This document shows positions 23,849 to 31,892 of a stretch of 64,000 bases of DNA, piece after piece; position 1 is the first letter of the stretch; each line of letters opens with the position of its first letter. The translations under genes were made by a program, and so were the position numbers. The notes under the pieces were generated by a model, which worked only from the letters and a program-made list of their open reading frames with translations, ran no database searches and was not told the DNA's origin. The DNA comes from VRUE01 sp963697915 (lineage in GTDB: Bacteria > Actinomycetota > Thermoleophilia > Solirubrobacterales > 70-9), in contig OY969103.1 in NCBI GenBank assembly GCA_963697915.1, forward strand, positions 1,178,001-1,242,000, in the 5' to 3' direction.

Positions 23849-24283
23849 ATGGAGGTAAACGAGATGGGGCCGATCGACTACATCCTGGTCGAGTGGCCCG
23901 GGCGCCAGCCCAGCGGTGAGGTGGCGCCGCACCTGGTCGACCTCGTCGACCGCGGCCTGATCCGCATCCTCGACCTCCTCTTCCTGACCAAGGACGAGGA
24001 CGGGACGATCCGCGGGCTGGAGATCGCCGACGTCGGCGGCGAGGTCACCGAGCTCTCGGTCTTCGAAGGCGCCTCCTCCGGGCTGCTTTCCGACGAGGAC
24101 ATCGAGGAGGCCGGCGGCGCGATGGACCCCGGCACCTCGGCCGCCCTGCTCGTCTTCGAGAACACCTGGGCGGCACCCTTCGCCACCGCCGTCCGCAGCT
24201 CCGGCGGCCAGCTGGTCGCCAGCGGCCGCATTCCCGTCCAAGCCGTCCTCGCCGCGCTCGACGCGGCCGAGGAAAACGCCTAG
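23849..24283 (+). CDS. DUF6325 family protein
   Basis: The product (144 residues) contains MGPIDYILVEWPGRQPSGEV, APHLVDLVDRGLIRILDLLF and DPGTSAALLVFENTWAAPFA, which define the DUF6325 family of actinobacterial proteins. These are usually encoded next to a SHOCT-domain gene, as here. Function unknown; a membrane-stress role has been guessed only from context. Two starts are possible: ATG 23849 (GGAGGGAGA upstream) or ATG 23864, which has a perfect GGAGG 8 bases before it and matches the family start. Confidence 0.8.
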   Translation: MEVNEMGPIDYILVEWPGRQPSGEVAPHLVDLVDRGLIRILDLLFLTKDEDGTIRGLEIADVGGEVTELSVFEGASSGLLSDEDIEEAGGAMDPGTSAALLVFENTWAAPFATAVRSSGGQLVASGRIPVQAVLAALDAAEENA

Positions 24284-24298
24284 AGAGGAGATCCCCCA

Positions 24299-24568
24299 AT
24301 GCCAGGACTACTTCGTGGAGTAGCTCGAACGGCCGCGATCGCCGGCACCGCGACCGCCGTCAGCAACCGCGTCTCGAAACGCCAGGGCGAACGCTGGGCA
24401 GAGCAGGAAGCGGCCCAGGCCGCGCCCGCCGCGCCCGCCCCGGCCGCGGCGCCCGCCGGCGGCGACTCGACCATCGAGCAGCTGAAGGAGCTGGGTGAGC
24501 TGAAAGCGCAAGGCATCCTCACCGAGGAGGAGTTCGCGGCGCAGAAGGCCAAGCTGCTGGGGGCATAA
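24299..24568 (+). CDS. SHOCT-domain protein
   Basis: The 89-residue product has an N-terminal basic helix (LLRGVARTAAIAGTATAVSN), an Ala/Pro-rich linker, and a C-terminal SHOCT motif (IEQLKELGELKAQGILTEEE, FAAQKAKLL). SHOCT segments are short oligomerisation or membrane-associated helices. GAGAGGAG precedes the ATG. It is the partner gene of the DUF6325 protein, 15 bases upstream. Confidence 0.85.
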   Translation: MPGLLRGVARTAAIAGTATAVSNRVSKRQGERWAEQEAAQAAPAAPAPAAAPAGGDSTIEQLKELGELKAQGILTEEEFAAQKAKLLGA

Positions 24569-24646
24569 CCGAGACCCGGATCGGGGCGCAGGTGCGGCCC
24601 TGCCGTGCAGGCGGTCGTCGTAACTCGTCCCCGATAGCTTTGGCGG

Positions 24647-26218
24647 ATGGACAAACCACTCGACCGGGTCCTCTCCACCGCCCAGCTGGCGATGCTGGCC
24701 GAGCTCGGCGAGGAGCGGCGGGCGGAGGTCGGCGAGCGGCTGTACGAGATCGGCGACGAGCGCTACCCGTTCATCGCCGTGCTCGAGGGCGAAGCCCGGA
24801 TCGTCGACGGCGGTGGCGACGAGGTCACGCGGATCGGGAGGCGCGGCTTCCTCGGCGAGATCAGCCTGCTGACCGGGCAGACGGTCTACCTGACCGCGGT
24901 CGTCGCCGAGCCGATGCGCTACATCGCGGTCGAACGCCACGAGATGCGCAAGCTGCTGCTCGAGGACCCGTCCTTCTCCGACCTCGTGCTCGGCGCCTTC
25001 GTCGAGCGCCGCGAGATGCTGCAGCGGCGCGAGGGGATCGGCGTGCAGATCGTCGGCCCGCGCGACTCGGCGGAGACCCGCGACCTGCTCGAGTACGCGC
25101 GCCGCGCCCGCCTCGTCCACAGCTGGCTCGACCCGGCCGAGAGCGAGGAGGCGGCGGCTGCGCTGGAGCGGGTCGGGCCCGAGGCGGCGCCGCTGGCGAT
25201 CCTGCCGGGCGGCGGTGAGCTCTCCCGCCCCAGCCCCGGCGAGCTCGCGCGGGCGCTCGGCATCGGGCTCGAGCTGCGGCCGCGCGAGACAGTCGACCTG
25301 CTCGTCGTCGGCGGCGGCCCGGCGGGGCTCGCGGCCGCGGTGTACGGGGCCTCGGAGGGTTTGGAGACGCTGGTCATCGACCGCGGCGGGCTCGGCGGCC
25401 AGGCCGGGACCTCGCGCCGGATCGAGAACTACCTCGGCTTCCCGGCCGGGATCAGCGGCACCGAACTGACCAGCCGGGCGATCACCCAGGCGCGCAAGTT
25501 CGGTGCCCGCACCGCCACCCCGTACAAGGCGGCGGCGCTGGAGCCGGGCGGCGACCGCCACCTGGTCCGCACCGAGGACGGGATCGAGATCGACGCCGCC
25601 GCGGTGTTGCTCTCGACCGGGGCCGAGTACCGCCGCCTGCCGGTCGAGAACCTCGACGAGTACGAGGGGCTGAGCGTCTTCTACGCCGCCGGGCCGCCCG
25701 AGGGGCAGCTCTGCGGCGGCCAGCGCGTCGGCGTCGTCGGCGGTGGCAACTCGGCCGCCCAGGCGGCGATCTGGCTCGCCCGCGGCGGCGCCCTGGTCAC
25801 CCTCCTGCACCGCCGCGCCGAGCTCGCCGAGACGATGTCGAGCTACCTGATCGCCGACCTGGCCCGCTACGGCGTCGAGGTCGTCGACCGCTGCGAAATC
25901 ACCGCCCTGCGGGGCGAGGACGGGAACCTCGAGAGCGTCGAGCTGAGCGACGGCAGCGAGCTGCCGCTCGCCTTCCTCTTCCTCTTCCTCGGCGCCACGC
26001 CCTGCACCGAGTGGCTCGGCGACACGGTCGCCCGCGACGCCGACGGCTTCGTCCTCACCGGCGCCGAGGCCGGCGCCGCCGGCCTGCTCGACACCAGCGT
26101 CGCCGGCATCTACGCCGCCGGCGACATGCGCGCCGGCTCGACCAAGCGCTGCGCGACCGCCGTCGGCGAGGGCTCAGCCGTGGTCGGCTACGTCCACGAG
26201 CGCCTCGCGGCCGGCTGA
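24647..26218 (+). CDS. Cyclic nucleotide-binding domain fused to a thioredoxin-reductase-like flavoprotein lacking CxxC
   Basis: Residues 1-125 form a cNMP-binding domain (RRGFLGEISLLTGQTVYLTA). A linker with a thioredoxin-like helix (VQIVGPRDSAETRDLLEYAR) follows, then an FAD/NAD(P)H oxidoreductase from about 215: LLVVGGGPAGLAAAVYGASE (FAD), GVVGGGNSAAQAAIWLARGG (362-381, pyridine nucleotide) and GIYAAGDMR. Where thioredoxin reductase has CATC, this protein has AAGP (347-350), with one Cys at 356, so it cannot be a classical disulfide reductase. The family is known in actinobacteria; electron acceptor unknown. Confidence 0.88.
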   Translation: MDKPLDRVLSTAQLAMLAELGEERRAEVGERLYEIGDERYPFIAVLEGEARIVDGGGDEVTRIGRRGFLGEISLLTGQTVYLTAVVAEPMRYIAVERHEMRKLLLEDPSFSDLVLGAFVERREMLQRREGIGVQIVGPRDSAETRDLLEYARRARLVHSWLDPAESEEAAAALERVGPEAAPLAILPGGGELSRPSPGELARALGIGLELRPRETVDLLVVGGGPAGLAAAVYGASEGLETLVIDRGGLGGQAGTSRRIENYLGFPAGISGTELTSRAITQARKFGARTATPYKAAALEPGGDRHLVRTEDGIEIDAAAVLLSTGAEYRRLPVENLDEYEGLSVFYAAGPPEGQLCGGQRVGVVGGGNSAAQAAIWLARGGALVTLLHRRAELAETMSSYLIADLARYGVEVVDRCEITALRGEDGNLESVELSDGSELPLAFLFLFLGATPCTEWLGDTVARDADGFVLTGAEAGAAGLLDTSVAGIYAAGDMRAGSTKRCATAVGEGSAVVGYVHERLAAG

Positions 26219-26224
26219 CCCCAC

Positions 26225-26271
26225 CATCCTCACGCGTTTTCCCTGAAATAGAGGGGGAACGCATGAGGATG
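26225..26271. repeat. 47-bp hairpin repeat, copy 1 (between convergent genes)
   Basis: A 20-base arm starting CATCCTCACGCG pairs with the arm ending CGCATGAGGATG around the 7-base centre GAAATAG; three positions are imperfect on one strand but G-U pairable on the other. The same element, in reverse orientation and with perfect arms, lies at 37176-37222. Here it separates two convergent genes and may end both transcripts. Confidence 0.75.
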
Positions 26272-26288
26272 TCTGGCCTAGATCGCCA

Positions 26289-27641
26289 TCAGGGGCCGCA
26301 CTTCGGCTGTGGGTTGCCGACGCTGCCGTCGGGCATCGGCGTGTTGCAGAGGGTCGCTTTGGCGGCGAAGCCAGGGGGTAGCTTGGCGTCGGTCAGGATC
26401 GCTTCGGTGAGGTCGGTGCCGGTCAGGTCGGCACCGCGCAGGTCGGCGCGGATCAGCGCCACCCCTTCGAAGTCGGCGCGCCGCAGGTCGGCGCCGCGCA
26501 GGTCGGCGCTGGTGAAGTTGGCGCTGCGGGCGTCACTGCCGGACAGCTTCGCGCGCCGCAGGTCGGCGCCGACGAAGTCGGCCAAGGTGAGGTTCGCCCC
26601 CACCAGGCTGGCGCCGGTCAGCTTCGTCTTGACCCCGGCGCTGCCGGCCAGCACCGAGCCGTCGAAGTTCGCCCCCGCGAGATCGGCGAAGGAGAGGTTG
26701 CCGAGCGTCACCGAAGCCTTGCGGAAGCTCGCCCGCGGGAAGTTGGCGTAGGAGAGGAACGCCGCGTGCATGCTGGCGCCGCTGAGGTCGCCGCCGGGGC
26801 AGGACGAGGAGGGCGCGATGACGCAGCCGCGCACCCGGGCGCCGGGCAGCGCCGGGGCCGAGCCGGTCGCCGTCAGCACCGTGTAGACGGGCGCCTCGGG
26901 CGGGATCGGGATCGTCGGCCCGTGCATCTCCGGCAGGTGGGTTGGGCAGTGCGCCTTCCTGTTGCGCACCTTGCCGCTGGGCATGATCGTGTTGCAGAAG
27001 GTCGCGCCGGCGAGCCTGGCGCCGCGCAGGTCCGCCTTGTGCAGGTCGGCCGCGGTGAGCGAGACACCGCGCAGGTCGGCGCCGCGCAGGTCGGTGCCCG
27101 CCGCCAGCGCACCGGTCATGTGCGCCCCGCGCAGGTTCGCCCCGCGCAGGTTGGCGGCGGTGAGGTCGGCGCTGAAGAGGTTTGCTCCACCCAGGTCGGC
27201 GCCGGGTGCCTGCATCTCGGCCAGGGCGCCGAGGGTGAGGTCGGCGCCGGAGAGGTCGGCGCGGTCGAGCCGCGCGTAGCTGGCGACGAAGGCCGGGGCG
27301 CTGATCCCGCGCAGGTCGGCGCCCTGCAGGCGGGCGAAGGAGACGGTCGAGCCGCCGAGGGTCGCCCGTGGCGCGCGCAGCCCGCGCAGGTCGGCGCCGG
27401 CGAAGAGCGCCTGGGCAAGCTCGGCGCCGGCGAGGTCGGCCCGCGGGCAGCTGGTCAACGGCTGCACGGTGCAGCCGCGCACCACCGCCCCGGCTTCGAC
27501 CGAGCCCTCGCCGAAGGCCTCGATCACCGGGTAGAACGGGTTGCTCGGCTTGACCATGAAGGGCTTGGCGCCGGCGCTCGGAGCGAGCCAGGCGGCGGTC
27601 AGGGCGAGGGTCGCGACCGCGGCCGCGGCAAGGCGGCTCAC
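26289..27641 (-). CDS. Exported pentapeptide-repeat protein
   Basis: From GTG 27641 the product is 450 residues: signal peptide (AAAAVATLALTAAWLAPSAG), then two related halves. Each begins with a Cys pair motif (VVRGCTVQPLTSCPRADLAG; ARVRGCVIAPSSSCPGGDLS), continues as right-handed beta-helix pentapeptides (ADLRGADLRGVSLTAADLHK), and ends with FCNTIMPSGKVRNRKAHC or LCNTPMPDGSVGNPQPKC. Most pentapeptide proteins are cytoplasmic; export and disulfide caps are unusual. GTG overlaps the stop of the glucanase gene by 4 bases, so translation is coupled. A broken copy lies at 292-594. Confidence 0.85.
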   Translation of the reverse strand: MSRLAAAAVATLALTAAWLAPSAGAKPFMVKPSNPFYPVIEAFGEGSVEAGAVVRGCTVQPLTSCPRADLAGAELAQALFAGADLRGLRAPRATLGGSTVSFARLQGADLRGISAPAFVASYARLDRADLSGADLTLGALAEMQAPGADLGGANLFSADLTAANLRGANLRGAHMTGALAAGTDLRGADLRGVSLTAADLHKADLRGARLAGATFCNTIMPSGKVRNRKAHCPTHLPEMHGPTIPIPPEAPVYTVLTATGSAPALPGARVRGCVIAPSSSCPGGDLSGASMHAAFLSYANFPRASFRKASVTLGNLSFADLAGANFDGSVLAGSAGVKTKLTGASLVGANLTLADFVGADLRRAKLSGSDARSANFTSADLRGADLRRADFEGVALIRADLRGADLTGTDLTEAILTDAKLPPGFAAKATLCNTPMPDGSVGNPQPKCGP

Positions 27642-29215
27642 TTGGCCCCCCTCACTTCGAGCTGGCCTTGCAGCTGCGTGGTCGTGCCGTCTACGGCGGT
27701 CGCCTGCGCCCCGATCCTCAATTTCCATGCTCCCTTCTCGCCGGAGAGCTTCCGCTTCCCGGCCTTGGTCAGCTTCATCGTCAGAGCCCGGTTCGAGGCG
27801 GCGCCCTGCCAGCGGCCGCGCGCCACGGTCCTGCCACCCAGCTTGGCGGTGGCGGAGACCTTCGCGCAGCCATCGGGGCATACGACGCTGCCGAGGCGGA
27901 ATCCTCCCCGGGCGAGCACCGAGCGCTTGCGGAACTTGGCCGTCGCCTTGCCCGCGGCGACCTCCGGAGCCGCGACCGGCGGCTTCGAGACGCGCTGCTC
28001 TTCCGGCACCACGAGCCTGGCGGCGCCGCAGTTGGGGTTGCCGCCGCTGGAGGGCTGGGCGTTGCCGGAGTCGGGCAGGATCGTCAGCCGCAGCTTCGTC
28101 ACTTCGCCGTCGTCGATCGGTTGGTCGAGCGCGACCGCGACCTTCTTCGAGGCGTCGCTGTAGGGGTTGCCGTAGACGTCGCTGTGCTGGTTGATCACGG
28201 CGGCGTACTGCTCGCAGGTCGGGTATGCCGAGAGCGCGAGGCGGGCGTCGCCGAAGGCGGGCTGGTTGAAGCCGTTCGGGCAGTAGCTGCCTTGCGTATC
28301 GACGATCGGGTCGCTGCAGAAGGAGAGCGCGTCGTTGCCGTAGCGCCCGTTCCAGAACCCGGCGCTGAAGGCGGCGAGCAGGTCGCGCCGGATCGCCCCT
28401 TCGACGTCGTTCGGGGTATTGCCGCCGGTGTAGATGTCTTCGATCAGTTCGCTGCCGGCGATCGAGATCTGGGCCGGCGCCCCGCCGCTGGGGTTGGTCG
28501 TCCCGCTGAGGACGATCGAGCCGTCGGCGGCGAAGGTGCCGGAGTAGTGCGTGGTCGTGAACGGGCTGCCGAAGAACGCCGTGCGCAGGCTGATGGTCTC
28601 GCCCGCCATCGAGCGCACGTAGCCGCCGAGGTCCGGGTAGGAGGTCGAGTGCAGCGGCGAGAGGACGCGCAGGATGTTGCCGTCGCCGTCGCGCACGGTC
28701 GCCTGTGGACCACCGGGGATTTCCTGCAGCGCGGCGAAGATCGTGTCCGAGTTGGCGGCGCCGACGGTTTCCAGCAGGTCGCCGGAGCCGTTGAGGGTGT
28801 CGAGCCGCATCCCGATCGCGAACTGGTCGACCGCGGTCAGGTTGGCGACGTCTTCGGCCACCGGGGTGACGGTCATCTCGGCCCAGTCGAAGCGGGTCGG
28901 CGAGTCGAACGGCACGCCTTCCTGGACGCCGGCCTCGTAGGAGATGTAGACGCGGCCGGAGATCAGCTGGTTGATCGTCACCGACCCACCGGGGATTTCG
29001 CTCAGCTTCACCGGTTCGTTCTCGGTCACATCGGGAACGTCGTAGGCACCGTTGGCGACGACGGTGACGAACACTTCGTCGTCTTCCCGCCCGCTTTCGT
29101 TGACGACCTCGAACTCCAGCGCCCCCGCGACCGGCGCCATCAACAGGCCGGCCAGCATCAGGGCAAACGTCGCCATCCACAACCGACCGCTTCGACTTCT
29201 CCTCGCAAAGATCAT
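27638..29215 (-). CDS. Exported GH64-like beta-1,3-glucanase
   Basis: The 525-residue product has a signal peptide (about 1-32) and a GH64/thaumatin-like catalytic region: FEVVNESGREDDEVFVTVVA, ISGRVYISYEAG, FDWAEMTVTP and LTAVDQFAIGMRLDTL, then a second lobe through NPYSDASKKVAVALD. This family cleaves beta-1,3-glucan (laminarin, fungal wall). A Pro/Ala linker leads to a C-terminal beta-sandwich (about 425-525, GFRLGSVVCPDGCAKVSATA) of a type seen in exported proteins of these bacteria. Catalytic acids cannot be assigned by eye. It is the middle gene of a three-gene operon. Confidence 0.75.
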   Translation of the reverse strand: MIFARRSRSGRLWMATFALMLAGLLMAPVAGALEFEVVNESGREDDEVFVTVVANGAYDVPDVTENEPVKLSEIPGGSVTINQLISGRVYISYEAGVQEGVPFDSPTRFDWAEMTVTPVAEDVANLTAVDQFAIGMRLDTLNGSGDLLETVGAANSDTIFAALQEIPGGPQATVRDGDGNILRVLSPLHSTSYPDLGGYVRSMAGETISLRTAFFGSPFTTTHYSGTFAADGSIVLSGTTNPSGGAPAQISIAGSELIEDIYTGGNTPNDVEGAIRRDLLAAFSAGFWNGRYGNDALSFCSDPIVDTQGSYCPNGFNQPAFGDARLALSAYPTCEQYAAVINQHSDVYGNPYSDASKKVAVALDQPIDDGEVTKLRLTILPDSGNAQPSSGGNPNCGAARLVVPEEQRVSKPPVAAPEVAAGKATAKFRKRSVLARGGFRLGSVVCPDGCAKVSATAKLGGRTVARGRWQGAASNRALTMKLTKAGKRKLSGEKGAWKLRIGAQATAVDGTTTQLQGQLEVRGAK

Positions 29216-29261
29216 GCCGCCTCATCGGCGGCGGCCGTGGGTGACTTGAGCGGTGCGTCGC

Positions 29262-31382
29262 TCAGGTCGGGTCGGTCGTCCCGGTGACGGTGCTCAGAAC
29301 CGCCTCTACCGGGTCGGACTCGGTAACCGGTTCGACGTTGCCGCGGATCTCAGCGAGGGTGTCGGTCACCGGCTTGAGGAAGGCCTGGGCGACGGTGCCG
29401 ACGAAGATCACAGTGATGAAGTCCTCGAAGTTGCCCCAGGTTTTGCCGAAGTAGAAGGCGCTGAGCGCCGCCACCGTACCGGTGGCCACGGAGAGGAGCA
29501 GGACCAGGCCGTCGCCGACGTACCACTTCGTCTGCCTGAGCTCGACGGGCTGCGCCGGATTCATCACCCGCAGGCTGGCGTTCTCACGCCAGCTGGCAGC
29601 ATTGCTGTAGGCATCGGGCAGCTGCTGGTGAAGGGTTGCGAGCTCGTCATGCACCGCGCCGGGGATGTCTTCCACGTTGCCCCTGCGCTTCAGCTTCAGC
29701 GTGGGCCATGTCTCGTTCGAGTCAGCCGACGGTTCGGAAAGGACCCAGACGCTGTACTTGGCGCCAAGGCGAGCGAGCTGGCTGTAGATCTGGGTGAGGC
29801 GCTCCTTGATTCCGAGCCGAAGGATCTCCTCGGCGTCCTCCGCTTCGAGGAGCTCGTTTCTCGCGACAGAGATCGTCGCGTAGGCCTCCTTGAGGATGGC
29901 GAGATCCTCAACCGAGAAGTTGTGTCCCTCGCTCGGGGGGACGAGACCCTCGATGACGCGGTACCAGACTTCGTAGCGCCACAGCGCCTGTGCCAACCCG
30001 GTCCACTGCTCGATCGCCTCGAGGGACTTCTCGGCCTCCTGAGCGCGGATCGTGGCCTCGCCGACCACCAGCTCCTCGTCGGACCGCAGCAGTGCGCTGG
30101 CGGCGAGGGCGATCGCCGGTTGGCGATCTATCAGCAAGTGTGCGCTCAACTCGCGCGCCAGGCAGATCAGGGTGGCTTTCAACTCGGTCAGGGCCGGACC
30201 AAGGCCGTCCTCCTCTTCACTCTCCAGGCACTGGATATCGGCCTTGGCGGCATCCAGCGACTGGACGATCTTGGTGTAGGCGTCGCTGGTCGTATCGAAG
30301 TACCAGCTGCTCTTCGCGTAGGCGCGGATCGCGGAGTCGACCGCCGCGGCATAGCTGGCGACAGGGGCGCTCGAGGGGGTCTCGATAGCGGCGAAGTCCG
30401 GGAAGCGCTGATGGAATGCCTCGCCCGCCGCGGAGTAGGAGTCCGCCAGGCCCCGGTGCCGTTCGTGCAGCTTCCTCTCTGGTTTCCAGCGCCGACCGAC
30501 CAGGGTGGGGAGAAGGACGAGGAGCGCGCCGGCGAGCACCGCCGCCACCGCCCAGGGCCACCAGACGGTGGCTTTCACCTTCGCTTTGACCGTCTGTTTG
30601 TCGTCGGCGGAGGCGGTCGGCTTCAGCGTCCCTTCGTACTCACCGGTGTCGGCGGCGCCGCGCACCTCGATCGGCAACAGCCAGACGCCCTCGGTGCTCT
30701 TGTCGGGATCGCCGGTGACGAAGACGGAGGCGACGTCGCCGGCGTTGACGAGGTTGCCGATGAAGGCGCCCGATTTCGCGAGCTCGAGCTCTTTGCCTTC
30801 CGGCGGGGCCTCGAGAGCAAGCGCGCTGTCGCCGTCGACCGAGACCGAGTCCGACCAGGGAATCGACTTGGTCGCGGTCAGCTCGATCGTCTCCGCGGCG
30901 CCCTTGGTCGGCGTGACGGTGCTCGCCGGGCCGGCGACACTGACGTCGAGGCGGGCGACCCCGGAGCCGGACGAGGTGACGACGAGCTTGCCCGTGAACG
31001 GGCCGGTGCCGATGCCGGGGTTGGGCGCGACCGCGATCTTCACCGTGGCGCAGGCGCCCGGGGCGAGGCGGGTGGTGGTGCCGGTGAGCGAGGTGACCTG
31101 GCCACCGGCCACAGCGGTGCCTTCACTGTTCGTGAACTGGAAGCCGCCGAGGCTCCAGCGCAGATCTGTCGCCTCCCTGCCGAGGGCGTTGCAGAGGACG
31201 GCCGTGCGGGTGGCTTCGCCAGCGCCCGACTCGATCGAGACGGGGCGTTGGTCGCGAAAGACGACGCCCGACTCGAACGGAGCGCCGCTCGCCCCGGCTG
31301 GGATCCCAGCCCCGACCAGCACAGTCAGGGTCGCGGCAAGCGCGATCGTCGCGAAGCGTCTGACTGGACTGGCCTTCCCCAT
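29262..31382 (-). CDS. Large membrane protein with extracellular beta domains and cytoplasmic helical domain
   Basis: From ATG 31382 (AGGAAG 10 bases upstream) the product is 706 residues: signal peptide (1-33), an extracellular region of two or three Ig-like beta domains (35-265, DLRWSLGGFQFTNSEGTAVA), a membrane span (273-296), a ~320-residue helical cytoplasmic region (LAKSGAFIG lies before the span; AVDSAIRAYAKSSWYFDTTS after) and two C-terminal spans (about 622-646, 653-670). No family recognised. It heads an operon with the GH64 glucanase and the pentapeptide protein, 46 bases before the former, suggesting a sensor, anchor or export role. Confidence 0.75.
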   Translation of the reverse strand: MGKASPVRRFATIALAATLTVLVGAGIPAGASGAPFESGVVFRDQRPVSIESGAGEATRTAVLCNALGREATDLRWSLGGFQFTNSEGTAVAGGQVTSLTGTTTRLAPGACATVKIAVAPNPGIGTGPFTGKLVVTSSGSGVARLDVSVAGPASTVTPTKGAAETIELTATKSIPWSDSVSVDGDSALALEAPPEGKELELAKSGAFIGNLVNAGDVASVFVTGDPDKSTEGVWLLPIEVRGAADTGEYEGTLKPTASADDKQTVKAKVKATVWWPWAVAAVLAGALLVLLPTLVGRRWKPERKLHERHRGLADSYSAAGEAFHQRFPDFAAIETPSSAPVASYAAAVDSAIRAYAKSSWYFDTTSDAYTKIVQSLDAAKADIQCLESEEEDGLGPALTELKATLICLARELSAHLLIDRQPAIALAASALLRSDEELVVGEATIRAQEAEKSLEAIEQWTGLAQALWRYEVWYRVIEGLVPPSEGHNFSVEDLAILKEAYATISVARNELLEAEDAEEILRLGIKERLTQIYSQLARLGAKYSVWVLSEPSADSNETWPTLKLKRRGNVEDIPGAVHDELATLHQQLPDAYSNAASWRENASLRVMNPAQPVELRQTKWYVGDGLVLLLSVATGTVAALSAFYFGKTWGNFEDFITVIFVGTVAQAFLKPVTDTLAEIRGNVEPVTESDPVEAVLSTVTGTTDPT

Positions 31383-31500
31383 TGAACCACTACTTCCTGA
31401 TCGGGCCGGCAGTCTATACACCGTTACTGATAAGTGACACCGCACCCCACTTTTCTCCTCCTCGCTGCCCGCCCAGCGGTGGATCAGCGAGACTGCGGCG

Positions 31501-31881
31501 ATGGAAGGTGGAGAGCCTCCGCGCCGCGTGGAGAAGCCCTGGGGGCACGAGCTGCACTTCGCGCAGACCGAGCGCTACGCGGGGAAACTGCTCCATGTCC
31601 GCGCGGGCGAGCGGCTCTCGCTCCAGTACCACGAGCAGAAGGACGAGACCTCCTACGTGCTGTCCGGGCGCCTGCGGCTCAGCTCCGGACCGAGCATCGA
31701 CGAGCTGGTCAGCGCCGAGCTGCGCGCGGGTGACGTCTGGCGCAACAGGCCCCGGGAGGTGCACACCATCGAGGCGCTCGAGGACACGGTCGTGATCGAG
31801 GTCTCGACGCCCGAGCTCGACGACGTGGTGCGCCTCGCCGACGACTACGGCCGGGCCGGGCCACGTCCGCGCCCGACTTAG
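31501..31881 (+). CDS. Cupin, mannose-6-phosphate isomerase-like
   Basis: The 126-residue product is a single cupin barrel: RRVEKPWGHELHFAQTERYA, the metal motif SLQYHEQKDETSYVLSGRLR, and DVWRNRPREVHTIEALEDTV, with His and Glu ligands in place. It matches the C-terminal domain of bifunctional mannose-1-phosphate guanylyltransferase/isomerases, here alone. Sugar-phosphate isomerisation or binding is likely. It is followed after 12 bases by the holin-phosphodiesterase gene. Confidence 0.82.
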   Translation: MEGGEPPRRVEKPWGHELHFAQTERYAGKLLHVRAGERLSLQYHEQKDETSYVLSGRLRLSSGPSIDELVSAELRAGDVWRNRPREVHTIEALEDTVVIEVSTPELDDVVRLADDYGRAGPRPRPT

Positions 31882-31892
31882 ACTCACACCCG

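Noticed and set aside
26289..29225. One 978-codon minus-strand frame spanning the pentapeptide and glucanase genes
   Set aside because: The upstream half is only a shadow frame of the glucanase gene; the real pentapeptide gene starts at GTG 27641 with a signal peptide.
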